Of a DNA stretch of 56,231 nucleotides, positions 43,194 to 51,871 are shown in pieces. The DNA is from Flavobacterium sp. Lineage in GTDB: Bacteria; Bacteroidota; Bacteroidia; Flavobacteriales; Flavobacteriaceae. A program made the position numbers and the translations under genes. The DNA lies in assembly GCA_030151255.1 (NCBI GenBank), contig JASLED010000085.1, positions 1-56,231 on the forward strand, written 5' to 3'. Under the pieces are notes generated by a model. That model was not told the origin of the DNA. It did not search any database and worked only from the letters and a program-made list of their open reading frames with translations. How positions within the stretch are numbered: the stretch's first letter is position 1; each line of letters starts with the position of its first letter.

Positions 43194-43760
43194 ATGAAAA
43201 AATTAGTTTTATTATTTACTGTTGTAATTACAGGTTTGTTTGTAGCTAGTTGTGAAGGACCTCAAGGACCTCAGGGGCCTTCTGGAGGAGCTGATTATGC
43301 TAATGTATTTGAATATCATTTAAATTTTGACAAAAACTTAAATGGCACTCAGTCAGAAAATACAGTAAAGCATCCTATTAAAGTTTATAATGGAGATGTT
43401 TTATTGATTTATGTACTGAAAGAAATAGATAAAAATAAAAATCCTATTTGGGAGCCGCTTCCAAAACGTTATTTCGTTACCAATCAAGGCAATCAGTATG
43501 AATTAGAATATACTTATAATTTTGGTTTAAACGATTTTCAAATTATAGCAGATGCAGATGCACCTTTGCGATTGTTTAACGGAAATGGAGGTAATGATAT
43601 AGGAGTTTTACACGATATGATTTTTAGAGTAGTTTACATTGCAGGAAAAAATCCGGTATATAGAACAAACTCAATTCAATCTGTCAATGAAGCGCCTTTG
43701 TCTTATGAGGCAGCAGTAGCAAAATATAATTTACAAAATATAGAAGTTGTAAAGATGTAA
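43194..43760 (+). CDS. Lipoprotein with collagen-like motif
   Basis: The 188-residue protein has a lipobox (FVASC, Cys 20), and the mature chain opens with EGPQGPQGPSGG, a short Gly-Pro-Gln collagen-like stretch used in Bacteroidota as a linker right after the lipid anchor. The rest is beta-rich (VYNGDVLLIYVLKE, YELEYTYNFGLNDFQII) with no known domain. It lacks the acidic K-(D/E)2 surface-export signal seen in the 21.9 kb lipoprotein, so it may stay in the periplasm. It is monocistronic. Confidence 0.75.
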   Translation: MKKLVLLFTVVITGLFVASCEGPQGPQGPSGGADYANVFEYHLNFDKNLNGTQSENTVKHPIKVYNGDVLLIYVLKEIDKNKNPIWEPLPKRYFVTNQGNQYELEYTYNFGLNDFQIIADADAPLRLFNGNGGNDIGVLHDMIFRVVYIAGKNPVYRTNSIQSVNEAPLSYEAAVAKYNLQNIEVVKM

Positions 43761-43763
43761 TAT

Positions 43764-43797
43764 AAAGAGAGGTAAATTTACCTCTCTTTTTTTGTTT
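43764..43797 (+). terminator. Terminator of the collagen-motif lipoprotein gene
   Basis: AAAGAGAGGTAAA / TTTACCTCTCTTT with a T-rich tail. Confidence 0.9.
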
Positions 43798-43830
43798 TTA
43801 ATTGTTTTAAAAAAAATATAATGTTTTTGC

Positions 43831-43889
43831 AGGGGGTGTACGTTGTTTTTTATATTTTTTATTATTTTTGCATCATTAAAATAGGGGGT
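43831..43889 (+). promoter_or_regulatory. glnN promoter flanked by two AGGGGGT motifs
   Basis: TTG at 43843-43845, 17 nt, TATTTTTG at 43863-43870: a full match to the consensus. The heptamer AGGGGGT occurs at 43831-43837, just upstream of -33, and again at 43883-43889, just past the expected start of transcription. Runs of five G are rare in this AT-rich window, so the pair may be regulator sites. Confidence 0.7.
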
Positions 43890-43910
43890 TAACCTTTTAA
43901 AAGTGTAATT

Positions 43911-46097
43911 ATGTCAACATTTCGTTTTCGAGCAATTGAAAAAGCAGCTTCAAGAGAAGCTGTGGTAGTAGAAGAACTGGGTAGAAAATCATTAATTTTT
44001 GGCGATCATGTCTTTAATGATAAATCAATGCAGCAATTTTTAACTCCTGAAGCTTATCAGGCAGTAAAAAATGCACAGTTAGGAATAAAGATAGATCGTC
44101 GTTTGGCAGATTATATTGCCTTAGGGATGAAAGAATGGGCACTTTCTAAAGGTGTTACACATTATACACACTGGTTTCAGCCATTAACAGGAACCACAGC
44201 AGAAAAACACGATGCTTTTTTTGAAACACAATTTGACGGAGATCCGGTAGAGAAATTCAACGGAGGACAATTGGTACAACAAGAACCAGATGCGTCAAGT
44301 TTTCCGAATGGAGGAATTAGAAATACATTTGAAGCAAGAGGATATACTGCTTGGGATCCTACATCGCCAGCTTTTATTTTTGGTTCAACTTTGTGTATTC
44401 CTACTGTTTTTATTTCATATACAGGTGAAGCATTAGATAATAAAACACCTTTACTAAAAGCAATCAACGCTATTGACGATGCTGCAACAGAAGTAGCACG
44501 TTATTTTGATAAAAATGTAAAGAAAGTAACACCAACATTAGGTTGGGAGCAAGAATATTTCTTGGTAGATTCTGCTTTGGCAGCTTCTCGTCCAGATTTA
44601 TTAACTACAGGACGTACATTATTAGGACATACAGCAGCAAAAGGGCAACAGTTGGATGATCATTATTTTGGATCAATTCCAACGCGTGTTTTGAACTATA
44701 TGCACGATTTGGAAAATCATTGTATTTTATTGGGAATTCCTGTAAAAACAAGACACAACGAAGTAGCTCCAAATCAATTTGAGTTGGCTCCAATTTTTGA
44801 GGAAATCAACTTAGCGGTAGATCATAACTCATTATTAATGGATGTGATGAAAAAAGTAGCAGAGAAACATCATTTCAAAGTACTTTTCCACGAAAAACCA
44901 TTCAAAGGAGTAAACGGATCAGGAAAACACAACAACTGGTCGTTAGCAACAGATACGGGAATAAATTTATTAAGTCCGAGCAAAACACCAAAAAGCAATT
45001 TGCAGTTTTTGACGTTTTTTATCAATACCATAAAAGCTGTAAACGACAACGAAGAATTGTTGCGTTCGTCTATTGCTTCGGCAAGTAACGATCACCGTTT
45101 AGGAGCAAATGAGGCGCCACCTGCAATTATTTCTGTATTTATCGGTCATCATTTAACTAAAGTTTTAAACGAGTTAAAAGAAGTAACAGACGGCAAATTA
45201 TCGCCAGAAGAAAAAACAGATTTAAAATTAAATGTAGTTGGTAAAATTCCAGATGTATTGTTGGATAATACAGACAGAAACAGAACTTCTCCATTTGCTT
45301 TTACAGGAAATAAATGGGAGTTTAGAGCAGTAGGTTCTATGGCAAACTGTGCAGGACCAATGACTGTTTTAAATACTATTGTAGCAAAACAATTAAAAGA
45401 GTTTAAGGCTGAGGTAGATCGTTTGGTTGAAGTAGATGGATTGAAGAAAGACGAAGCTATTTTTAATGTATTGAGAGAATACATCAAAGACAGCGAAAGA
45501 ATTTTATTTGAAGGAGACGGATATAGCAAAGAATGGGAAGAAGAGGCTGCGCAAAGAGGATTGAGTAATCATAAAACTACGCCAGAAGCATTAAAAGCTA
45601 AAATTTATCCAGAGTCAATTGCTTTATTTGAAGAAATGCAAGTAATGACAAAAGTAGAGGTAGAGGCGCGCTATGAAATTGAATTGGAAGAATATGTGAA
45701 ACGTATTCAGATTGAAGGACGTGTATTGGGTGATATTGCTAAAAACCACGTTATTCCTACAGCTATTAAATACCAAAACCTTGTGATTGACAACGTAAAA
45801 GGATTAAAAGAAATTTACGGAGCAGAAGATTTTAAAGAATTGGCTGCAGAGCAAATGCAAATTATCAAGAAAATTTCGTATCACATTGCGCAAATCAATT
45901 CAAATGTTACTGAAATGGTAAACAGACGAAAAGAAGCAAATGGAATAGAAGATATGGAAGAGCAAGCAAGAATGTATTGTCATCTTGTAAAACCGTATTT
46001 TGATATTATTCGTTATCACAGTGATAAATTAGAACTAATTGTGGATAATGAAATTTGGACATTAACAAAATATAGAGAATTGTTGTTTACAAACTAA
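43911..46097 (+). CDS. glnN: Glutamine synthetase, type III
   Basis: The 728-residue length is typical of GSIII, far longer than GSI. Readable family motifs are HYTHWFQPLTG (near 83-93) and TLCIPTVFISYTGEALD, the active-site segments GWEQEYFLVD and RHNEVAPNQFELAP, then HEKPFKGVNGSGKHNNWSL and ANEAPPAIISVFIG. It makes glutamine from glutamate, ammonia and ATP and is the main nitrogen-assimilation enzyme in many Bacteroidota. It is monocistronic, and its promoter carries paired G-rich motifs. Confidence 0.95.
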   Translation: MSTFRFRAIEKAASREAVVVEELGRKSLIFGDHVFNDKSMQQFLTPEAYQAVKNAQLGIKIDRRLADYIALGMKEWALSKGVTHYTHWFQPLTGTTAEKHDAFFETQFDGDPVEKFNGGQLVQQEPDASSFPNGGIRNTFEARGYTAWDPTSPAFIFGSTLCIPTVFISYTGEALDNKTPLLKAINAIDDAATEVARYFDKNVKKVTPTLGWEQEYFLVDSALAASRPDLLTTGRTLLGHTAAKGQQLDDHYFGSIPTRVLNYMHDLENHCILLGIPVKTRHNEVAPNQFELAPIFEEINLAVDHNSLLMDVMKKVAEKHHFKVLFHEKPFKGVNGSGKHNNWSLATDTGINLLSPSKTPKSNLQFLTFFINTIKAVNDNEELLRSSIASASNDHRLGANEAPPAIISVFIGHHLTKVLNELKEVTDGKLSPEEKTDLKLNVVGKIPDVLLDNTDRNRTSPFAFTGNKWEFRAVGSMANCAGPMTVLNTIVAKQLKEFKAEVDRLVEVDGLKKDEAIFNVLREYIKDSERILFEGDGYSKEWEEEAAQRGLSNHKTTPEALKAKIYPESIALFEEMQVMTKVEVEARYEIELEEYVKRIQIEGRVLGDIAKNHVIPTAIKYQNLVIDNVKGLKEIYGAEDFKELAAEQMQIIKKISYHIAQINSNVTEMVNRRKEANGIEDMEEQARMYCHLVKPYFDIIRYHSDKLELIVDNEIWTLTKYRELLFTN

Positions 46098-46115
46098 TTT
46101 TTAGTGAACAGATAT

Positions 46116-46152
46116 AAAAAATCCGATGAAGTAATTCATCGGATTTTTTTGT
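46116..46152 (+). terminator. Terminator of glnN
   Basis: AAAAAATCCGATGAA / TTCATCGGATTTTTT, perfect 15-bp stem, loop GTAA. May also serve the convergent minus-strand gene. Confidence 0.93.
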
Positions 46153-46166
46153 TTTTTTAAAAGAAA

Positions 46167-46586
46167 TTACAGATCAAATAATTGATCAACAATACTATAA
46201 TTACCACTAACAAAGTTTTCTAAATAAAAAAGAGATTCAGATAAGTTATAGTCCCTTTTTTCTGCAACAATCATTTTTTGTTTTTTTCCAAAAACTCCGA
46301 ACAGAATTTTTACTTCTTTTGGTCTATTATACCGCAAAGAAAACTTTATATTTTTACTTTTATCAAATTCAGCTGTTAAACAAAAGCTACGTTGATTTTG
46401 AATACAAGTAATATCTATCGAAGGATTGTAGTTTACTTTACTTTCGTCTAGTTGTTCAAATATTTTTAATTGTTCCTTCCAAGGATAATCATTTATTATT
46501 TTTAGAACTTCTTCTTTTGTGATTGGAATATTTTTGTATTCAATTTCCGTTTTATCAGGATAACAAATAGAATATTTAAACGTCAT
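46167..46586 (-). CDS. Small unknown protein
   Basis: The 139-residue soluble protein is beta-rich in the centre (SIDITCIQNQRSFCLTAEF, NIKFSLRYNRP, EVKILFGVFGKKQKM), with helices at both ends (KEEVLKIINDYPWKEQLKIF, LFYLENFVSG). It has no signal peptide. I do not recognise it. It lies 37 nt downstream of the erythromycin-esterase-like gene on the same strand and may share its mRNA. Confidence 0.6.
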   Translation of the reverse strand: MTFKYSICYPDKTEIEYKNIPITKEEVLKIINDYPWKEQLKIFEQLDESKVNYNPSIDITCIQNQRSFCLTAEFDKSKNIKFSLRYNRPKEVKILFGVFGKKQKMIVAEKRDYNLSESLFYLENFVSGNYSIVDQLFDL

Positions 46587-46623
46587 AATTATAGTAGTTT
46601 TTATAAGTTACAGATCAATTATT

Positions 46624-47946
46624 TTAGTAAATCAATTCTTCTGGCACGGATATTTTTTTTACAAATAGTAAACCATCGTAAGTTTTTGCATATATTTTAG
46701 ACAACATAATTCTATGTAATGGTTTAGGCATGTATCCGCCACCGCCAATCATTAAATGTTTTCCTTTTTTTTCAAAAAACTTTGTTGGTTCATTTTTAAT
46801 GGCATTTTCCATATCTACAAAAAAAATGTCTTTATCAACAAAAAATAAGCTATGAGCCATTGTTTTTGAAAAAGGTGTTATGGTATAGGTTTTCCAATAA
46901 TTATTTTTTTTATTGTTGGTAACATAACCTTTAATTTCACCGGTTGCAAAATCAAACCCTACACTGTAATAATTGTCTTTGTAATAATCTTTTAAATGAC
47001 GTCCTAAGTTAATAATATTGCTACCTGTGTAGTACATTTCTTTATTATTTATATGCTCATTATGTGCCCAAATAAATGCCTTGCCATTATTTGTTTTGTT
47101 TTCGATAATGTATTTTACATTTTCAAACATTTTTAAATCTCTAAGCTCCGTATCTTCTGGATATTTTTTATTTACTACATTGGCATATTGTACATAACTA
47201 ATTAAATAATCTAAACTTCTAAGTGCATTTTTGGTTTCGACGGTATTTATATTAGCATTTTGTAGTTGTATTTTTAGTTGATTTAGTTTTGGAATTTGAG
47301 CTTGCCACCAATTTTCTGTGATGTTATAGTTTATTTTTTTATTTGAGCAACTATCAACCACAGATAAGAGTTTTTCATCAACCAAAATAATATTATGATT
47401 TATGTATTCTTTTATTTCTTCATTAATTTTTGAACCTATTTGAATATCCATTCCATAAAACTTAATTTGTTCTTCTGGAGGTTTATTGTAGTTGTAATCT
47501 CGCATCCATTGTAAAAGATTTACTATTTCTTTTGTGTACCAAAATCCAATATTAAAGTTATTTGCTATTGTTTTTACATTGCCATTTCCGCCACTTATCC
47601 ATTCGTTAATACCAGATTCGGCTTGGTAAGATTCTTCCATAATAAAAGTTTTTACACCATGATTTTTAACTAAATATTTAAAAAACTTTGCCTTAATATC
47701 AAAAAACTCTTTAGTATTATGAGAGGCTTCTCCAAAGCCGTAAATTTTAGCATTAGCAAATTTTTTAGGTTCGTTTTTTTTAAAGAATACCATTTCTGAA
47801 TTGGGATTGGCATCTTCAATTTCAATGGAATTTTGTGTTAACCAATTAATTGCTGTTTTATTTTGAGGATAAAGACAAGAGGCAATTAAACTGAAAAATA
47901 ATAAAGCTATTTGCTTTAATGGATTTTTTTTACTTAGCATACACAA
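46624..47946 (-). CDS. Erythromycin esterase family protein, exported
   Basis: The 440-residue protein shows the family's active-site segments: GEASHNTKEFF with Glu 73 and His 76, FIMEESY (Glu 104/105), YGMDIQ and WAHNEH (His 295/298). The N-terminus is a signal sequence containing IASC, so it may be a lipoprotein anchored at Cys 24. Known Ere enzymes hydrolyse macrolide lactones, but most family members in environmental Bacteroidota have no proven resistance role, and the periplasmic or surface location differs from cytosolic EreA. ATG 47940 is an alternative start. The substrate is unknown. Confidence 0.8.
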   Translation of the reverse strand: MCMLSKKNPLKQIALLFFSLIASCLYPQNKTAINWLTQNSIEIEDANPNSEMVFFKKNEPKKFANAKIYGFGEASHNTKEFFDIKAKFFKYLVKNHGVKTFIMEESYQAESGINEWISGGNGNVKTIANNFNIGFWYTKEIVNLLQWMRDYNYNKPPEEQIKFYGMDIQIGSKINEEIKEYINHNIILVDEKLLSVVDSCSNKKINYNITENWWQAQIPKLNQLKIQLQNANINTVETKNALRSLDYLISYVQYANVVNKKYPEDTELRDLKMFENVKYIIENKTNNGKAFIWAHNEHINNKEMYYTGSNIINLGRHLKDYYKDNYYSVGFDFATGEIKGYVTNNKKNNYWKTYTITPFSKTMAHSLFFVDKDIFFVDMENAIKNEPTKFFEKKGKHLMIGGGGYMPKPLHRIMLSKIYAKTYDGLLFVKKISVPEELIY

Positions 47947-48071
47947 TGGTTTTCTTGAGTAAATTATTTATTTGGTTTTTACTAAGATAATCAATTTGTT
48001 TACAATCAATCAAATATTGTTTTAGATAGGATAAGAAGAGTTTTTCTGGAACAATTAAAAGAATAATTCGT

Positions 48072-48635
48072 TTATTCTTTTACTAATCCGTTTTCAAATT
48101 CAATTTCTTCAATTTCTTCTATTGCGGTAGTTTCATCAAAAAGATCATGAGCAATTAATAGTCCGTTTCCGTTACTAATTTTACCGCAATTTTGAGGATT
48201 TCCATTTTTGTCAAAACAAGATTTTATATTTACGAGCTTTCCATCCTTATAGAAACGTTCAGTATATAAAGTTCCATTTTTATGATACCATTTCCATAAA
48301 CCTTCTTGATTATTATTAACTAATAAACCTTTGCCCATAAATTCGCCACTGTCAAAATAGTATTTCCATATACCGTTTTGTTTATCATTAACATAATTGC
48401 CTTGTTGATGAATTTTTCCATTATTATAAAAATAAACCCAAGATCCATTTTTATTATTCTTTTTATAAAAACCAATGCAATCTATTGTATCATTTTTGAA
48501 AAAAATCCATTTTCCTTGCTTCATATCGTTTACTAAACGCCCAGTGCCGTTTAAATTATTTTCTCTAATACTTGTTTTACCAGTTGAACAAGAAATAAGG
48601 ATTAATAAAAGAGAAATAGCTAATATGTTTTTCAT
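48072..48635 (-). CDS. YwqK/MORN-repeat lipoprotein
   Basis: The 187-residue protein has a lipobox (LISC, Cys 16) and at least four repeats of about 20-24 residues with the MORN/YwqK pattern G-x-W-x-x-Y/F-x-x-x-G: GKWIFFKND, GSWVYFYNNGKIHQQG, GIWKYYFDSGEFMG, GLWKWYHKNGTLYTE. Such repeats form a flat beta sheet. Annotation pipelines often name this family an antitoxin, but an envelope-bound lipoprotein with no toxin nearby does not support that. The C-terminus is acidic (EEIEEIEFE). Confidence 0.8.
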   Translation of the reverse strand: MKNILAISLLLILISCSTGKTSIRENNLNGTGRLVNDMKQGKWIFFKNDTIDCIGFYKKNNKNGSWVYFYNNGKIHQQGNYVNDKQNGIWKYYFDSGEFMGKGLLVNNNQEGLWKWYHKNGTLYTERFYKDGKLVNIKSCFDKNGNPQNCGKISNGNGLLIAHDLFDETTAIEEIEEIEFENGLVKE

Positions 48636-48683
48636 TTCTGTGTGAATATAGTTTTGTAGGCTGTAAAAATACTATTTGTACAT

Positions 48684-48724
48684 AAAAAAAAGGCTGATTT
48701 CTATTACAGAAATCAGCCTTTTTT
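48684..48724 (-). terminator. Terminator of the heavy-metal RND operon
   Basis: 17-bp perfect stem 48686-48702 / 48708-48724, T tract on the minus strand, 30 nt after the pump gene stop codon. Confidence 0.93.
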
Positions 48725-48753
48725 AAGATAAATGAAAAAAACAATTTAATAGC

Positions 48754-51700
48754 TTATTCAGCTTTATATTTTTTGCGATACGCCCAATAAAATACTTGAG
48801 GTAAAATTGTAAATGCTAAAATCATTCCGAAGAGTAAACCTCCTACAATCATAATGGCTAATGGTTTTTGAATTTCAGATCCCATTCCATTAGATAATGC
48901 CGCTGGTAATAATCCCATTGATCCCATCAAGGCAATCATTACTACTGGACGAATTCTACTTTTTACTCCATCTCTGATAGATTCTTCTAATGACATTCGA
49001 TTTCTTAAATTTTCTTTCATTACGCCAATTAGTACAATACCATCAATAGTAGAAATACCAAATAAAATAATAAATCCGATACCTGCAGAAATACCAAATG
49101 TGGTACCCGTAATCCAAAGTGATAAAAATCCACCGATAAATGCAAATGGTAAAGTAAGTGATGCAATGGCTGTATCTTTTACATTGCCAAAGTTGAAATA
49201 CAATAAAATTAGAATTAAAATTAGCGATATTGGTACAACAACCATCAATTGATGCGCAGCTCTTTCTTTGCTTTCAAATTCGCCTGCCCATTCCATTTTA
49301 TTGGCTGTTGGCAAATGCACTTCTTTAGCAACTTTTGCTCTTGCTTCTTCAATTGTGCTTCCTAAATCTCGACCTTCTATGCTAAATCCAACACCAATGT
49401 ATCTGCTGTTTCCTTCTCGGTAAATAAAAGCAGGGCCAGTATGATAATCAATTGTTGCAATTTCTTTTAATGGCACTTGTTTGCCATCTAATGAAGGAAT
49501 TAAAATGTTACCGATTTTTTCGGCAGAATTTCTGTATTCTTTATCAAATCGAAGTACAACATCAAACATTCGTTCATTTTCGTAGAAGGATGTAGCTGCT
49601 TGTCCTCCAATTGTCATTGCAATAACAGCTTGAGCATCGGCAGTTGTTACAGCATATTTAGCCATTTTAGAATCGTCTAAAGCAATACGCAGTTCTGGCA
49701 ATCCAATATTTTTAAAAATATTAATATCTGTAATACCTGGCACGTCTTTAATGCTTTTTGCTACTTCGTTGGCATGTTTTTCTAAATCAAACAAATCATC
49801 GCCAAAAATTTTGATAACCAATGCACTTTTTACTCCAGCAACATATTCTTCTACGTTATCTTGAATGGGTTGACTAAATCCGAAATTAATTCCTGGATAT
49901 TTTTCTAAATCAACTCGCATTTCTTCGAGCAAAGCTTCTTTAGAAATTTTTCTTTTCCATTCTTTTTCGGGCTTTAATTGCGTGTGAAATTCAATATTGA
50001 AAAATCCGGTTGGATCTGTTCCATCATTTGGACGACCAGTTTGTGTAAGCACAAATTCTACTTCGTCATATTTTCGCAATATTCCTTTCATTTCTTTGGT
50101 TAAACGAACCGATTCATCTAAGTTAATGCTACTTGGTAATGTTGCTCTAATATAAATGGCTCCTTCGTTTAGTTTTGGCAAAAACTCAGATCCATAATAA
50201 TGAAAACGAACTCCACAAATTACTAAGATTAATCCGAAAAGTGCGAAAGTGACTTTTTTGTGATAAAAACTCCAATTAAACATTTTGTAAATGTTGTTGA
50301 TAAAGAAACGAGAAATGAAATTTTCTTTTTCTGTAATATTCTTTGTCAGCAATAATTTACACATTGCAGGTACGTATGTTAAACTTAAAATTAACGAACC
50401 TAATAAGGCATAACCTAATGTAAAAGCTAAAGGAGAAAACATTTTTCCTTCTACTTTTTCGAATGAAAAAATAGGCATCAATGCAACAATAAGAATTAAT
50501 AATGCAAAGAAAATATAACTTGCTACACTTCCTGCACTTTTTCTGATTGTACCTAATTTTGACATTTTATTGAATCGTTTCATGCCCACAAGATGTGCCT
50601 TCCTCTCAAGGCCAACAAAAACTTGTTCAACAATCACTAAAGTTCCTTCAAGTAATAAACCAAAATCTAAGGCTCCCATTGAGATTAAATTGGCTGGTAA
50701 ACCTTGTATTTTCAGCATAATTATAGCAAATAAAAATGCCAACGGAATTACTGAAGCCACTATAAATGTAGTTCGCCAATTGTATAAGAAAATAAATACA
50801 ATGATAGAAACTAAGATAATACCTTCTGTAAGGTTTTTTGTAACGGTATGAACTGTTGTATTTACTAAATCTGTACGATCGATAATTGGTTCAATTTTTA
50901 CATTTTTAGGTAAAATACGCGCGTTTAAATCTTCAATTTTTAATTTAAGATTTTTGATTACTTCACTTGGATTTTCTCCTCTAAGCATTACAACAATACC
51001 TTGTACTACATCGTCTTCATCTTGAAAACCAACTTGTCCTAAACGTGGTTTTCCCGCAGTGTGTACTTCGGCAACGTGTTTTACTAATATTGGAGTATTT
51101 CCTTTTACTTCAATCAGTATGTTTTCTATATCTTCAATTTTATCCAACAAACCTACACCACGCACTACATAAGCCTGATCACCTCGTTGAATAACATCTC
51201 CACCAACGTTGATATTACTTTTTTCTACAGCTTCGTAAACATCTAAAGGAGTAAGATCATAATTTAATAATTCTGTTGGATTGATTTGAATTTCATAAAT
51301 TTTTTCTTCTCCACCAAAGCTTACTACATCGGCAATTCCAGGAACAGATAATAGTTCTCGTTCAATTACCCAATCTTGAATTGAGGTAACTTCTTTGATT
51401 GGTAAATCACTTTTTATGATGTATCTAAAAATTTCTCCTGTTGCTCCAGATGGAGGTTCTATTTCATAATCAACACCTTCGGGTAAATTTACACTTCCCA
51501 TTCGGTTTGCGGCGTATTGCTGTGCGTAGAAATCATCAATATCATCATTGAAAATTACTGTTACAACTGATAATCCGAATAGCGAAATTGAACGTACTTC
51601 CGCTTTGTTCGGAATGGTATTCATTTCTTTTGATATTGGAAGTGTAATAAATTTCTCTATTTCTTCTGCACTTCTTCCAGGCCATTGTGTAATAATTCTG

Positions 51701-51849
51701 GCTCTAGTATTGGTTACATCCGGAAACGCTTCAATAGGCGTGTGGATGTAGCTGTATATTCCTCCAAATAAAAGTAACAATACACCGAACAAAACGATGA
51801 ATGTATTTTTTAGAGAAAAAGCTACTATGTTTTTTACAAATTTTTGCAT
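48754..51849 (-). CDS. Heavy-metal efflux RND permease (CusA/CzcA family)
   Basis: The 1031-residue protein is an HME-type RND pump: the opening VLLLLFGGIYSYIHTPIEAFPDVTNTRARI, and TM4 with DFGLLLEGTLVIVEQ, where Asp 395 and Glu 408 match the acidic residues of CzcA-type pumps. The middle position, usually Asp in DGA, is Glu 401 here. No CusA-type Met-rich pathway is obvious. It exports metal ions with the adaptor and channel encoded upstream. Which metal is not decidable by eye; divalent Zn/Co/Cd/Ni is more likely than Cu/Ag given the DFG in TM4. It starts 22 nt after the adaptor gene. Confidence 0.92.
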   Translation of the reverse strand: MQKFVKNIVAFSLKNTFIVLFGVLLLLFGGIYSYIHTPIEAFPDVTNTRARIITQWPGRSAEEIEKFITLPISKEMNTIPNKAEVRSISLFGLSVVTVIFNDDIDDFYAQQYAANRMGSVNLPEGVDYEIEPPSGATGEIFRYIIKSDLPIKEVTSIQDWVIERELLSVPGIADVVSFGGEEKIYEIQINPTELLNYDLTPLDVYEAVEKSNINVGGDVIQRGDQAYVVRGVGLLDKIEDIENILIEVKGNTPILVKHVAEVHTAGKPRLGQVGFQDEDDVVQGIVVMLRGENPSEVIKNLKLKIEDLNARILPKNVKIEPIIDRTDLVNTTVHTVTKNLTEGIILVSIIVFIFLYNWRTTFIVASVIPLAFLFAIIMLKIQGLPANLISMGALDFGLLLEGTLVIVEQVFVGLERKAHLVGMKRFNKMSKLGTIRKSAGSVASYIFFALLILIVALMPIFSFEKVEGKMFSPLAFTLGYALLGSLILSLTYVPAMCKLLLTKNITEKENFISRFFINNIYKMFNWSFYHKKVTFALFGLILVICGVRFHYYGSEFLPKLNEGAIYIRATLPSSINLDESVRLTKEMKGILRKYDEVEFVLTQTGRPNDGTDPTGFFNIEFHTQLKPEKEWKRKISKEALLEEMRVDLEKYPGINFGFSQPIQDNVEEYVAGVKSALVIKIFGDDLFDLEKHANEVAKSIKDVPGITDINIFKNIGLPELRIALDDSKMAKYAVTTADAQAVIAMTIGGQAATSFYENERMFDVVLRFDKEYRNSAEKIGNILIPSLDGKQVPLKEIATIDYHTGPAFIYREGNSRYIGVGFSIEGRDLGSTIEEARAKVAKEVHLPTANKMEWAGEFESKERAAHQLMVVVPISLILILILLYFNFGNVKDTAIASLTLPFAFIGGFLSLWITGTTFGISAGIGFIILFGISTIDGIVLIGVMKENLRNRMSLEESIRDGVKSRIRPVVMIALMGSMGLLPAALSNGMGSEIQKPLAIMIVGGLLFGMILAFTILPQVFYWAYRKKYKAE

Positions 51850-51871
51850 TTTCTTGTTTTACTTTTATGGA

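Noticed and set aside
46165..46618. Repeat TTACAGATCAA at 46166 and 46608, suggesting a duplicated small gene
   Set aside because: Only 11 bp match and no further similarity follows; too short to support a duplication.
48072..48635. YwqK-like protein as an antitoxin
   Set aside because: It has a lipoprotein signal peptide and no toxin gene beside it; the MORN-like repeats alone do not imply a toxin-antitoxin role.
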